Numbered from the stretch's first letter, positions 7,318 to 16,310 are shown. The stretch is DNA of 64,000 nt from Phascolarctobacterium_A sp902463975 (GCF_902463975.1 NZ_CABQHJ010000004.1:1-64000), one strand, 5' to 3'. Numbers and translations: made by a program. The notes: generated by a model from the sequence alone, not told the origin.

Positions 7318-8133
7318 ATGAACGAAAAATCACAATATTTGTATGCGCGTGAGCTGGCAGAGCTGTATGGTATTTCGAAGCAGACACTTATTTTTTACGA
7401 TAAAATTAATCTGCTCAAGCCGGCTTTTGTTGGCAGTAATGGCTATAGGATGTATTCTTTTAAACAGTTTTTTATCCTGGGGATTATTCTTGATTTAAAA
7501 AATATTGGCTTACACCTATCAGATATTCAAGACTTTATTAATAACCGCAATGCGGAATCATTGATACCCTTACTTTCGAATCAGATAAAAAATCTGGAAA
7601 AGAAGCGTGTTATGATAGATCGTTTATGTGGTCGAATCCAAAATGAAATCAGCAGGCTTAATGGTCATACAGATATAAAGCTTAATGAAATATCATTATC
7701 TTACCTGGATGCTGAAGATTTGATTTTAAGTGATGAAATCTGCTTTTGTAAATCATTGAAGGATCGTTTTATTGCAAGTGCGGAGTTGCTTAAGATTGCT
7801 TCTGAAGATGATTGCCTGAGAAGCCTTTTAGATGCTGGTTTTCTTTTTGAGCTGGATAATCTTGAAGAAGAACCTAAATACTATAAGGTTTTTTCAAAAG
7901 CTGCGGTCGGAAGGACTAATTTTCAACGTCCCAGAAATATATATCTGCAAATGTATGTAAGCTATACCTTTCAGAATGCTTTACAGCTTGCAGCACCGGC
8001 TATTAATGAGTTTTGCCAGACACTCAATATAAAATTGGGTAAACAGGTATATATACGCCCGATAAAAAACTATTGGACTTCTGATACTATGGATACTTTT
8101 ATTTCGAAAATTGAAATTCCAGTTATAATTTGA
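7318..8133 (+). CDS. MerR-family transcriptional activator
   Basis: This 271-residue protein has an N-terminal MerR winged helix (ARELAELYGISKQTLIFYDKINLLKP, residues ~10-36, then NGYRMYS), a coiled-coil dimer helix (about 85-125) and a C-terminal effector domain of ~140 residues of the large BmrR/GyrI-like size class. The C-terminal domain lacks the metal-binding Cys pairs of CueR or ZntR, so an organic ligand is more likely. It is divergent from the receptor/binding-protein unit, and the promoter between them has the 19-bp spacer that MerR proteins untwist. GGAG precedes the ATG at 7318. The inducer is unknown; the context suggests the imported cofactor or siderophore. Confidence 0.88.
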   Translation: MNEKSQYLYARELAELYGISKQTLIFYDKINLLKPAFVGSNGYRMYSFKQFFILGIILDLKNIGLHLSDIQDFINNRNAESLIPLLSNQIKNLEKKRVMIDRLCGRIQNEISRLNGHTDIKLNEISLSYLDAEDLILSDEICFCKSLKDRFIASAELLKIASEDDCLRSLLDAGFLFELDNLEEEPKYYKVFSKAAVGRTNFQRPRNIYLQMYVSYTFQNALQLAAPAINEFCQTLNIKLGKQVYIRPIKNYWTSDTMDTFISKIEIPVII

Positions 8134-8162
8134 GGCTTTATGAGTAAGAGTAAAGCCTTTTA
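8133..8162 (+). terminator. Rho-independent terminator after the MerR gene
   Basis: AGGCTTTA and TAAAGCCT arms followed by a short T run. Confidence 0.7.
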
Positions 8163-8172
8163 TAGACAAAGC

Positions 8173-8206
8173 AAAAACACCACCTGCAAACGCAAGTGGT
8201 GTTTTT
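8173..8206. terminator. Bidirectional terminator
   Basis: AAAAACACCAC pairs with GTGGTGTTTTT; usable in both directions between the convergent MerR and acyltransferase genes. Confidence 0.85.
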
Positions 8207-8235
8207 CAATATATGGGGAATAAGAAGAAAACTTT

Positions 8236-9312
8236 TTACAGACGGCTTACATGGCCGATGAAATAATGGCCCCAGGAAACACGTGCCAGTGCTTCCATGG
8301 TCAGCAGGCTGAGGCTGAGCATAATGATGAAGAGCAGCGGATAAAAGCAGAGCTGCTGCGGTGACATATGCAGCAGTGTAAGCAGCTCGCTGCCGACATA
8401 CATATAAATGATGTGAATCAAGAATAAACCGAAGGAATAGTTGCCAAGATACATCATAAAGCGCTTGCTGAGGCTGTCCTGCGATTCCAAAGTGCAGGCG
8501 TAACGAAAGAGCATAGCGATGATGATGCTGTACAAAAACAGGTTGAGCGGGAAGCAGACAAATTCCAGCAGCGGCAGGATATGCAGGTAATATTTGGCAA
8601 ACCAGCAGCCGCCAATTAAAATCAGATTCAGGATGAAGCCTGTCATCAAAAGAACGTGGTGCGTATCAATCCAACGCAGCATTTTTTTATGGTAGATATA
8701 AGCCAGCATACCGAAGGAGAAGTAGGCGATATAACGCAGAAAAGTGGTAATTTCCAGTGTTAGGATAACTGCCTGATTGCTGCAGCTGATATTGTTGCAG
8801 ATTTTCCAGAACAGCTGCAGCAGGATTACCTGAATAATAAAGCGGTGCAGCCTGTGATGCAGGCGACAGCGGTTAAAATAACGCAACAGCAGCGGATAGA
8901 TAGCATAAAAACCAAATAACGCACGGAAAAATGCCATATGTACAGCGCTGCTGCCGGTGATAATAAGATAAGCTGCCTGCTTGAGCGTGAAGCTGGCGTT
9001 GCTGAAGAACCAGGCACCGCCAAGGTACAGCAACGAAAACAGCAAATACGGCGAAAGCACCGACAGGAACATTCTGCGGAAGAAGGACCACTTATAATAA
9101 TCGGCATGGCGATTGTGGCTGATGAACATATATCCAGAAACAAACATTACCAGGGGTACGGCAAAGAGGGAGATAATGTCCAACAGCATTTCGGAAATAG
9201 TAACCCACGATTCCGCGTGAGCGTGGCTGAAGTACCAGGTGGTGTGCATCAGCATGACACCCAGCACTACGAAGCCGCGTAACAATAGGGGGAAGCTCAT
9301 AGTTTTATACAT
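8236..9312 (-). CDS. Acyltransferase 3 family integral membrane protein
   Basis: This 358-residue protein has about ten hydrophobic helices and the N-terminal pattern of membrane O-acyltransferases (RGFVVLGVMLMHTTWYF, with the conserved R and H near residues 12 and 23). These proteins move acyl groups to sugars, peptidoglycan or lipids on the outer face of the membrane. The ATG at 9312 follows a GAAAGAAG site. The gene stands alone and converges with the MerR gene. The acceptor is unknown; polysaccharide or lipid A modification are possibilities that the sequence does not separate. Confidence 0.8.
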   Translation of the reverse strand: MYKTMSFPLLLRGFVVLGVMLMHTTWYFSHAHAESWVTISEMLLDIISLFAVPLVMFVSGYMFISHNRHADYYKWSFFRRMFLSVLSPYLLFSLLYLGGAWFFSNASFTLKQAAYLIITGSSAVHMAFFRALFGFYAIYPLLLRYFNRCRLHHRLHRFIIQVILLQLFWKICNNISCSNQAVILTLEITTFLRYIAYFSFGMLAYIYHKKMLRWIDTHHVLLMTGFILNLILIGGCWFAKYYLHILPLLEFVCFPLNLFLYSIIIAMLFRYACTLESQDSLSKRFMMYLGNYSFGLFLIHIIYMYVGSELLTLLHMSPQQLCFYPLLFIIMLSLSLLTMEALARVSWGHYFIGHVSRL

Positions 9313-9468
9313 CTTCTTTCTCTCTAGTAGAGTTATTGTACTACTTTAAATTTTATAGTCAAATAGCGATTAAGCATTTACATTATAACCAAATGGAATA
9401 TAAAAGGTGATAAGCTATGACAGATAACATATAAGCATTAATATTATTACTCCTGTACGGGTTGACGC

Positions 9469-9497
9469 TTGACAAAGACAGCGGCAGCGCAGATAAT
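9469..9497 (+). promoter_or_regulatory. Sigma-70 type promoter
   Basis: TTGACA (9469-9474), 17-base spacer, GATAAT (9492-9497), ahead of the TPR-like gene. Confidence 0.8.
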
Positions 9498-9535
9498 TTG
9501 AATAGAATATATAACAGATTGAGGAGGATACTGAA

Positions 9536-10360
9536 ATGGAAAAACAGGAATGGCAAGGTTATGTACAGAAGGTAGCAAGCTGTGATTACCCGATACCGTT
9601 GAATCTGATAAACGATTATGATGATTGGAAATGCCGCAGCAACGTAGGACGTATGTTGATGATTTTGAAGGATATCGAGGGAGCTATGGCGGTGCTGGCA
9701 ACCGTGAAGGATGTGCAGCCGGATATGGAGGATGCACCGGAGTTCGGACTCAGTGAGGCGGAGCATAAGGTGCTGTGCCTGCGTGATATTGCGGAAATCG
9801 TCTGGCGCTTGACCGGTACCGGTGATGCACCGATTATTTATTTGAATGAAGCCTACAGACTGTGCCGTGAGTATAAGAAGGTTTTCCGCAGTGCAGATCG
9901 TGGCGCTATCTGGGCGCGCAGACTGGAGCTGCAGCGTTCCTGCGGCGCCGAGGATGCTGCTTTGGCTGAGGCTAAAGCTATGCTGGAGGACGAAAAGGCT
10001 GTGGAAGGCGTTAATCCTTATCGCTTCCACGCATTGAAATTTATTGCAGAAAGCATGGCCGAACAGGGCGATTACGCTAAGGCGGCGCTGCTGTTGGCAG
10101 ATGCGTACAAATCCTTCCCGATGAACGATGCTGCCAAGAAGGCTCTTGCCGAGGCCGAGGCTGCAGCAGATGCTAAGGAAAGATATGCTATGTATCATCA
10201 CTGCACTACGATTCAGTACCAGCCGTGGGAGAAGGATAATGTGCCGACGCTGGAGGATGTACGCCGCCTGCAGGAGCGTAACTTTGCACGTCGCGAGGCA
10301 GCGAAGGCTGCCGGCGAGGAACCGGATGAAAAGGGTTCTTTTCAAAGTTTAATTAAGTAA
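9536..10360 (+). CDS. Helical TPR-like repeat protein of unknown function
   Basis: This 274-residue protein is strongly helical and Ala/Glu-rich. Paired helices of TPR character are visible (EAYRLCREYKKVFRSADRGAIWARRLELQRSCGAEDAALAEAKAMLEDEKAVEGVNPYRFHALKFIAESMAEQGDYAKAALLLADAYKSFPMNDAAKKALAEAEAA region, about residues 105-215). There is no signal peptide or membrane segment, so it is cytosolic. The start has GAGGAGG upstream and a canonical promoter at 9469-9497. A 320-codon frame opposite it is an antisense shadow. Function unknown; a scaffold or partner-binding role is only a fold-based guess. Confidence 0.75.
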   Translation: MEKQEWQGYVQKVASCDYPIPLNLINDYDDWKCRSNVGRMLMILKDIEGAMAVLATVKDVQPDMEDAPEFGLSEAEHKVLCLRDIAEIVWRLTGTGDAPIIYLNEAYRLCREYKKVFRSADRGAIWARRLELQRSCGAEDAALAEAKAMLEDEKAVEGVNPYRFHALKFIAESMAEQGDYAKAALLLADAYKSFPMNDAAKKALAEAEAAADAKERYAMYHHCTTIQYQPWEKDNVPTLEDVRRLQERNFARREAAKAAGEEPDEKGSFQSLIK

Positions 10361-10454
10361 TTAAAACGAGCGATTAAAAGATTTTGTACGCACTTTTCAC
10401 GAATCTGTTACAATTAGTAGCAGGTAATAAAAATGTGAGAAGGGATGTACTAAT

Positions 10455-11696
10455 ATGAATAAAAACTTTTTAGCTTTAGGCTTAGCTGCAGCACTGCTGG
10501 CACCCCAGGTAGCAGGCGCTGAAGGCTTTGCTATTAACGAATGGTCTGCTGAAGGCATTGCTATGGGCGGTGCGCGCATGTTTGCTGAGGACGATGCTGC
10601 CAACGTAGCTTATAACCCTGCTTCTATCACCAAAGTACAGGGTGAAGTAATGAAGAGCAGCTCCACCTATCTGAGCCCGCACGGCAGCTATAAGCTGCAT
10701 GATGGTGACGGCAAGGAAATTGAAGCCGGTAAAAATGTGGTTCATGCCGGTTGGGCTGTTGGCAGCTACTATGTAAGACAGATTAATGATAAAGAATGGT
10801 TCGGTATCGGTGCTTTCCCGCGCTTTGCCATGGTATCCGAATTTGAGCGTGGCAGCAAGGCATCTTCTAATGCATTTTTCTCTAAACTGAATGGTGTCAG
10901 CGTTACTCCGACCTATGCGCATAAGTTCGACAAAAAATGGAGCGCAGCAGTTGGTGCAGAAATCAACTATGTTGGCTTGGAACTGCAGAAGAATGCATAT
11001 GCAACTCCTACGATGAATGTAGGTAGTGTACAAATTGAAGGCGAAAGCTATGCTTTGGGCTGGAATGCTGCTGCCAACTATGCTTTTGATGATAAAAACG
11101 AAATTGGTGTAGTTTATCGTAGCCGTATTACTCATTCCTTAGAAGCAGATGCTAAAGCATATTCTCCAATGCCGGATTTTAATGTTAAAGCTAATGCTTA
11201 TGGTGTGGTTACTTTGCCGGACAGCTGGGATATCGGGTATAACCACAAATTTGACAAGAAAACCCGTCTGGAATTGAAAGCTACTCGTACCAACTGGAGT
11301 ACCTATGATGCATTGAATGTTTATTTTGATAAGCCGGTATTTGGTAAACCGAATGCTCTTTCTGATAAAAATTGGGAGAATGGCTGGCGTTATGCTATAG
11401 GCTTAGAGCATAACCTGAGCGATAAGTATACTGTTATGGCAGGCTTTGCTTTTGATGAATCCTCTATTCCTTCCGATGGCGGTGATTTCATTGTACCGAC
11501 AGGACTGCGTCGCACCTATTCTATCGGTGCCCGTTACAACGATAAGAAGCAGACTGTTGCTGTTGCTTTGGGCTGGATGGATGTCGGCACTCTGGATTTT
11601 GCAGGTCATCCTGAGAAGGGCGATGCTTATAAGAGTGCTCATGCTTACGACAGCTTTACCAAGATTGCTTCTATTTCCTACCAACGTAAATTCTAA
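10455..11696 (+). CDS. OmpP1/FadL/TodX-family outer-membrane transport protein
   Basis: This 413-residue protein has a signal peptide (MNKNFLALGLAAALLAPQVAGA) followed by the FadL-type start GFAINEWSAEGIAMGGARMF and the NVAYNPASITK motif (N-P-A hatch). The rest is alternating barrel strands ending in Phe (ISYQRKF). FadL-type channels move hydrophobic compounds such as long-chain fatty acids across the outer membrane. This is one of the clearest signs that the organism is diderm. It is transcribed alone, with a terminator after it. Confidence 0.93.
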   Translation: MNKNFLALGLAAALLAPQVAGAEGFAINEWSAEGIAMGGARMFAEDDAANVAYNPASITKVQGEVMKSSSTYLSPHGSYKLHDGDGKEIEAGKNVVHAGWAVGSYYVRQINDKEWFGIGAFPRFAMVSEFERGSKASSNAFFSKLNGVSVTPTYAHKFDKKWSAAVGAEINYVGLELQKNAYATPTMNVGSVQIEGESYALGWNAAANYAFDDKNEIGVVYRSRITHSLEADAKAYSPMPDFNVKANAYGVVTLPDSWDIGYNHKFDKKTRLELKATRTNWSTYDALNVYFDKPVFGKPNALSDKNWENGWRYAIGLEHNLSDKYTVMAGFAFDESSIPSDGGDFIVPTGLRRTYSIGARYNDKKQTVAVALGWMDVGTLDFAGHPEKGDAYKSAHAYDSFTKIASISYQRKF

Positions 11697-11717
11697 TTTT
11701 ATATTTTGCTTTTACCG

Positions 11718-11752
11718 GAGCTGCTGCACGAAAAAGTGCGGCAGCTCTTTTA
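11718..11752 (+). terminator. Rho-independent terminator
   Basis: GAGCTGCTGCAC and GTGCGGCAGCTC arms (one mismatch) followed by T-rich sequence after the FadL gene. Confidence 0.85.
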
Positions 11753-11815
11753 ATATGGCTGCTGTTTGTGCTACAATAGGCTTAACAAGGTTATTGGCGA
11801 AAGGAGAAATGTAAA

Positions 11816-12421
11816 ATGAAATGTGATTGCGCGAATTGTCCTACACATGCCTGCTACACCAAGGGTGTTAACTGCACAGGCGTGCCCCTGGAAACTGTCA
11901 AGGAAGCTTATACCGAGGAAGAATTGAAGCTCATGCAGGCTGCTGCCTACGTTGAAGGCACGTTCTACAGCAACATCTGCCGTCTGCAGGAAACTGCGGA
12001 GTTTGCCAAAGCTATGGGCTATAAAAAGCTGGGCATGTCCTTCTGCATCGGTCTTAATGCGGAAGCACGCTATATTGCCAAATATTTTAAGCAGCAGGGC
12101 TTTGAGTTTTACAGCGTTTGCTGCAAAAACTGCAGCTTCCCCAAAAAAGAGCTGGGACTGAAGCAGGTTAAGCCGGAGCTGGAGCATGAGGCAATGTGCA
12201 ATCCTAAGTTCCAGGCTAAATTTTTGGCAGAAAAGGGCGTTGAGCTGTACATTTCCTGTGGCCTGTGCGTTGGCCACGATGCCATTTTCAACATGAACGC
12301 CGAAGGACCGGTAACGAATCTGGTAGTTAAGGACCGCCTGTTGGCCCACAATCCTTTGGGCGCTATTTATTCCCGCTACTGGAAACGTAAGCTGGGAATT
12401 ATGGACGACGGTGAGGTGTAA
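11816..12421 (+). CDS. DUF1847 cysteine-rich metal-binding protein
   Basis: This 201-residue soluble protein has the DUF1847 pattern: an N-terminal CDCANCPTHACYTKGVNCTG cluster (residues 3-20), then LGMSFCIGLNAEA, CCKNCSFPKKELG, a MCNP motif and SCGLCVGHD. The many conserved Cys suggest a metal or Fe-S site. The family is widespread in anaerobes and has no proved activity. GGAG lies upstream of the ATG at 11816, and a hairpin follows the gene. Confidence 0.88.
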   Translation: MKCDCANCPTHACYTKGVNCTGVPLETVKEAYTEEELKLMQAAAYVEGTFYSNICRLQETAEFAKAMGYKKLGMSFCIGLNAEARYIAKYFKQQGFEFYSVCCKNCSFPKKELGLKQVKPELEHEAMCNPKFQAKFLAEKGVELYISCGLCVGHDAIFNMNAEGPVTNLVVKDRLLAHNPLGAIYSRYWKRKLGIMDDGEV

Positions 12422-12437
12422 AATAGATTGATTTTTA

Positions 12438-12488
12438 CAGGGAGTAATCTCGGAGAATAATTAAAATTTTCTCTTGGATTACTCCCTG
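12438..12488 (+). terminator. Long hairpin, probable terminator
   Basis: CAGGGAGTAATC pairs with GGATTACTCCCTG, with inner GGAGAA/TTCTC pairing; no strong T run follows, so termination is less certain. Confidence 0.55.
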
Positions 12489-12596
12489 CTAACTTCTTTG
12501 TAATTTTCTCGTTAATTGGTGAAAAAATACTCCCTTCCCCGTTGCTTTTTTGTTGCAATTTGATACAATATAATTTACGGAAGGAAGGTACACTAA

Positions 12597-13382
12597 ATGA
12601 TATTTGATACACATATGCACTGTGATTATTCCTGCGACAGCGAAATGAAATTTGCTGATGCCATCGGCGCAGCAGCTGAGCAGGAAATTGGTATAACGGT
12701 TACAGAGCATTGGGATTATGATTATCCGACTAATCCGGAAGCATTTATCTTTGATATAGACGAATATTTTGCGCGTCTGCAGCCGCTGAGCAGCTACAAG
12801 GTGCTGATAGGCATTGAAATCGGCATGCAGACGCATACTGCGGCTGAGGATAAAAAGGTGGCACAGGCTCATCCGTTTGACTATGTGCTGGCTTCTATCC
12901 ATTGCATCGGCGGGCGTGATTTATACGAGCAGACCTGCTACAAGGGACGCACGCGCCAGCAGATTGTAGAGGAATTTCTGCATGATGCGATTACCTGCCT
13001 GGAGCAGGAGCGCGATTTTGATGCGTTTGCGCATATTGACTATATCTGCCGTTATTGGCCGTATAAGGGAGCGGAGCGTGAGCTGCGCCTGGAGGATGCA
13101 CCGGAATTATTCGATAAGCTGTTTTTACTTTTGATTGAGCAGAATAAGCCTATTGAAATCAATACACGTCGCCTGGATGCTGCTGCGGTAGCAGGCTTGC
13201 TGCCGCTGTACAAGCGTTATCGTGAGCTTGGCGGCAAATACTGCACTCTTGGCAGTGACGCCCATTATAAGGAGCATGTGGGGCGCAGATTGCAGGAGGC
13301 GCTGGCGTTGGCGGCGCAGGCAGAACTGACACCTGTTTATTTTAAAGCGAGAAGGATGCAGATTATGGAGGGGTTAAAATGA
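12597..13382 (+). CDS. PHP-domain phosphatase (histidinol-phosphatase HisK-like)
   Basis: This 261-residue PHP protein has the metal ligands expected of the family: DTHMHCDYSCDS (residues 4-15), TEHWDYD (near 37), GIEIGMQ (near 75), ASIHCIGG (near 100), FAHIDYI (near 143) and GSDAHY near the end (around 221). PHP phosphoesterases of this class hydrolyse L-histidinol phosphate, though similar proteins have other phosphate substrates. No other histidine genes lie nearby, so histidinol phosphatase is a best guess. Its stop overlaps the start of the FAH-family gene (ATGA), so the two are one unit. Confidence 0.85.
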   Translation: MIFDTHMHCDYSCDSEMKFADAIGAAAEQEIGITVTEHWDYDYPTNPEAFIFDIDEYFARLQPLSSYKVLIGIEIGMQTHTAAEDKKVAQAHPFDYVLASIHCIGGRDLYEQTCYKGRTRQQIVEEFLHDAITCLEQERDFDAFAHIDYICRYWPYKGAERELRLEDAPELFDKLFLLLIEQNKPIEINTRRLDAAAVAGLLPLYKRYRELGGKYCTLGSDAHYKEHVGRRLQEALALAAQAELTPVYFKARRMQIMEGLK

Positions 13383-14143
13383 AATGCGTGCGTTTTGAGG
13401 ATTTGCGGACAGGAAACAAGCGTATAGGCTTTATTGACGGCGATGTTATCCGTTGCGTATATGGGTCTCTGGAAACATATTGGCAGATAACGGACGAAAC
13501 CTTTGCTATGCGTGATGTACGCTTGCTGGCACCCTGCGTACCGAAGCAGATTATCTGCGTCAGCTTTAATTACCAGAAGCATGCGGCAGAATTCGGTGTG
13601 GAGGTTCCGCGTGAGCCGAGTATTTTTTCCAAGGCTGCGCATACCGTTGTCGGTACAGGTGCGGATATCATCTGGCCGAAGCAGGTGCAGGAGCTGGCCT
13701 TTGGCGCGGAACTGGGTATTGTCGTGAAAAAGAGGATGAAGAATGTTAAGGCAGAAGATGTGCCTAAATATATTTTAGGCTATACCTGTGCTAATGATGT
13801 TACGGCCCGCGACCTGCAGCGCAAGGAGCGTCAGTGGCTGCGCTGTAAATCCTTTGACACCTTCTGTCCTTTAGGACCGTGGCTGGAAACAGAGCTGGAT
13901 CCCAGCGATTTATCCATCCGCTCTTATGTCAACGGTGTGCTTAAGCAGGAGGCACGCACTAGTGATATGATTTATAATCCCTACGAAATTTTGAGCTATA
14001 TTTCCCAAAGCTTTACGTTGGATGCCGGTGATTTGATTTTAACAGGCACGCCGATAGATGCCGGCCTGTTGAATGAGGGTGATGAAATTACTATTGAAAT
14101 CGAAGGAATCGGCAAGATTACCAACAGAGTTGTTATGGAATAA
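13379..14143 (+). CDS. Fumarylacetoacetate hydrolase (FAH) family protein
   Basis: This 254-residue protein has the FAH C-terminal fold: VSFNYQKHAAEFG, EPSIFSKAAHTVVG, ELAFGAELGIVVKK (metal-binding Glu pair), GYTCANDVTARDLQ, KSFDTFCPLGPW and LILTGTP. Relatives hydrolyse or decarboxylate short beta-diketo acids such as acylpyruvates or oxaloacetate. It is translationally coupled to the PHP phosphatase; no known pathway joins the two directly, so the substrate stays open. A terminator follows. Confidence 0.88.
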   Translation: MKCVRFEDLRTGNKRIGFIDGDVIRCVYGSLETYWQITDETFAMRDVRLLAPCVPKQIICVSFNYQKHAAEFGVEVPREPSIFSKAAHTVVGTGADIIWPKQVQELAFGAELGIVVKKRMKNVKAEDVPKYILGYTCANDVTARDLQRKERQWLRCKSFDTFCPLGPWLETELDPSDLSIRSYVNGVLKQEARTSDMIYNPYEILSYISQSFTLDAGDLILTGTPIDAGLLNEGDEITIEIEGIGKITNRVVME

Positions 14144-14149
14144 GATTTT

Positions 14150-14186
14150 ACAAGACGTGTGTTGCTGCACGTCTTGTATTTTTTTC
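14150..14186 (+). terminator. Rho-independent terminator
   Basis: ACAAGACGTG and CACGTCTTGT arms followed by a run of T. Confidence 0.9.
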
Positions 14187-14202
14187 CTGATTGTGCTATA
14201 TT

Positions 14203-14231
14203 TTGACTGATAAGTCAGTGATATATATTGT
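14203..14231 (+). promoter_or_regulatory. Promoter with operator-like palindrome ahead of the MATE gene
   Basis: TTGACT (14203-14208), 17-base spacer and TATTGT (14226-14231). The palindrome TGACT-GATA-AGTCA (14204-14217) covers the -35 box, as expected for a repressor site. A GCTGC/GCAGC hairpin (about 14250-14269) lies in the leader. Confidence 0.6.
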
Positions 14232-14287
14232 AATACTGGACTGATACTGCTGCTTGAGAGAGAGCAGCTAAAGGAGGTTCTTTTTTT

Positions 14288-15634
14288 ATGCTTCAGAATA
14301 TGACGGAAGGCGCACCGCTTAAGCTGATTATTCCCTTTATGGTGCCGCTTCTGATAGGCAATGTTTTTCAGCAGCTGTATAATATTGCCGATATTATTAT
14401 TGTCGGGCGGACGATTGGCGTGAATGCTTTGGCTGCTGTTGGCGCGGTGTCGCCGCTATTTATGCTTACGATGGTGCTGACGATTGGCTTGAGCAACGGC
14501 TTTACCGTTGTCACCGGCCAACGCTACGGTGCGCAGGATATGCAGGGTATGCGTCGCAGCATTGCTACCTGCAGTGTATTGAGCTTGTTTTTCGTCGTGC
14601 TTATCATGGGAATTATGCATTTGGTGATAGAACCGGTGCTGGTGATGATGAATATTCCGCCGGAGCTGATGGAGGATGCTTATGCCTATGTAATGATTAT
14701 TGTCGACGGTCTGTTGGCGATGATGGCGTATAATCTTTTATCGGGTATTATGCGTTCCCTGGGGGACAGTAAAACACCGCTATACTTTCTCATTATTTCT
14801 TCGATAGTGAATATTATTCTGGCACTTGTTTTCATCATCTGCTTCGGCTGGGGTGTACCGGGAAGCGCCTTTGCTTTGGTTATTGCGCAGGCCTTTTCGG
14901 CGGTGCTGTGCGTTATCTATATTTACAAGCGCTTTCCACAGCTGCATATTCATCGCAGCGATTTTCAGCTGGACTGGCCGGAGCTGTGGGCGCATCTGCG
15001 TATGGGCTTGCCGATGGCAGTGCAGTTTTCGGTTTTGGGCTTGGGCATTATTATTTTGCAGTCAGTCTGCAATAAATTTGGCAGTGACCAGATTGCCGGC
15101 TTTACTACGGCGATGCGCGTAGAGCAGCTGGCGCTGCAGCCGATGATTTCCTTCGGTATTGCTATGGCTGTGTTTACGGCGCAGAATTTCGGTGCTCGCC
15201 GCTTTGACCGCATCCGTGATGCGGTTCGCCGCTGCTCGCTGCTGACGCTGGCCTTCAGTTTGGTTGCTGCGGTTGTAGTATTTGCTTTCGGCGAAGAGGT
15301 TATCGGTATCTTCCTGGATAATCCGTCACCGACAGTTATGGAGTCCGCACATCTTTATATCTTGTATACTGTGCCTGTTTACTTCTTCCTCAGCCAGATT
15401 TTTATTTACCGTAATGCCTGCCAGGGCATGGGCGTCAGCATGATTCCTATGCTTTCTGGCGTTGTGGAGCTTATTATGCGTTCTATCGCGGCGATATATC
15501 TCAGTGTGCCCTTTGGCTATGAGGGCATCTGTATGGCCGAGCCGATTTCCTGGATTAGCTGTGCGGTCTTTGTTTTTGCGGCCTACCATTATTTTGTACG
15601 TCTGCTGGAAAAGAAATACAAGCCTATTAACTGA
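14288..15634 (+). CDS. MATE-family multidrug/sodium antiporter
   Basis: This 448-residue protein has about twelve membrane helices in two similar halves. The N-terminal motif PLKLIIPFMVPLLIGNVFQQLYNIADIIIVGRTIG is characteristic of MATE exporters of the NorM/DinF class, and the second half repeats GLPMAVQFSVLGLGIIILQ. It would use a Na+ or H+ gradient to export cationic compounds. The ATG at 14288 follows AAAGGAGG. The operator-like palindrome over its promoter suggests substrate-responsive repression, but no adjacent regulator is encoded. Confidence 0.93.
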   Translation: MLQNMTEGAPLKLIIPFMVPLLIGNVFQQLYNIADIIIVGRTIGVNALAAVGAVSPLFMLTMVLTIGLSNGFTVVTGQRYGAQDMQGMRRSIATCSVLSLFFVVLIMGIMHLVIEPVLVMMNIPPELMEDAYAYVMIIVDGLLAMMAYNLLSGIMRSLGDSKTPLYFLIISSIVNIILALVFIICFGWGVPGSAFALVIAQAFSAVLCVIYIYKRFPQLHIHRSDFQLDWPELWAHLRMGLPMAVQFSVLGLGIIILQSVCNKFGSDQIAGFTTAMRVEQLALQPMISFGIAMAVFTAQNFGARRFDRIRDAVRRCSLLTLAFSLVAAVVVFAFGEEVIGIFLDNPSPTVMESAHLYILYTVPVYFFLSQIFIYRNACQGMGVSMIPMLSGVVELIMRSIAAIYLSVPFGYEGICMAEPISWISCAVFVFAAYHYFVRLLEKKYKPIN

Positions 15635-15738
15635 ATACTGAGCAGAAAGAGTCAATTTTTAGAAAATTAAGCTCGACAAAAAATCTTTGGCAGGTTACAA
15701 TTAAAGTGCAGAGAATACATTTAAGGATGGTGAATGCT

Positions 15739-16302
15739 ATGAAAAAAATCTTGCTGCTTCTGTCGATGCTGATGTTTGTTTTTACTGCTACCGTATCGGC
15801 GGCGAGTGCTGTTTTCTTAAAGAACCAATGGTATGAACCCAGCGAAGGAACAGCAGAGTATGTCAGAGTATTTACAACGGATAATCCAGATTATTATCGC
15901 TATATCAATGACAGATTTGCTTTTGCGATTAATCTCCCGGCAAACTTCGATCAGGCCTTCGAGAGCACTAATGGCGATGGCTGTATCTTTAAAGATGAAT
16001 ATGGATCCAGCTTTACTGTCAGCGGTGGACATAATATGGGCATGACGCTTGCCGATGAATATAATATGGATATCCAAAATCATCCATCTGCTGCATATAG
16101 GGCCAAAGGTGATGACTGGTATGTTATTTCCTATCTGGAAAATGACAGGATTTACTACAAAAAGTGCTTTATCAACGGGGAATATTGGAATACCTGGTAT
16201 TTTGATTATCCGTCCTGGCTGGCAGACAGCTATAATAATAAATGCGCTGCTATCGAGTCTACATTTACACCCGGTTGGAAATCTGGCAGAGCTGTTTACT
16301 GA
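15739..16302 (+). CDS. Secreted protein of unknown function
   Basis: This 187-residue protein has a clear signal peptide (MKKILLLLSMLMFVFTATVSAASA). The mature part has the layout of small periplasmic beta-rich proteins: NDRFAFAINLPANF near residue 55, a Gly-rich turn, and a Tyr/Trp-rich end. The ATG at 15739 is chosen over an upstream GTG because it starts the signal peptide and has AAGGATGG in front. No family was recognised. A terminator follows closely. Confidence 0.7.
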   Translation: MKKILLLLSMLMFVFTATVSAASAVFLKNQWYEPSEGTAEYVRVFTTDNPDYYRYINDRFAFAINLPANFDQAFESTNGDGCIFKDEYGSSFTVSGGHNMGMTLADEYNMDIQNHPSAAYRAKGDDWYVISYLENDRIYYKKCFINGEYWNTWYFDYPSWLADSYNNKCAAIESTFTPGWKSGRAVY

Positions 16303-16310
16303 CAAGCTGA

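Noticed and set aside
9383..10345. Long minus-strand open frame (320 codons) opposite the TPR-like gene
   Set aside because: No ribosome site, composition unlike a protein (Leu/His/Cys-rich), and the plus-strand gene has a promoter, AGGAGG site and sensible protein.
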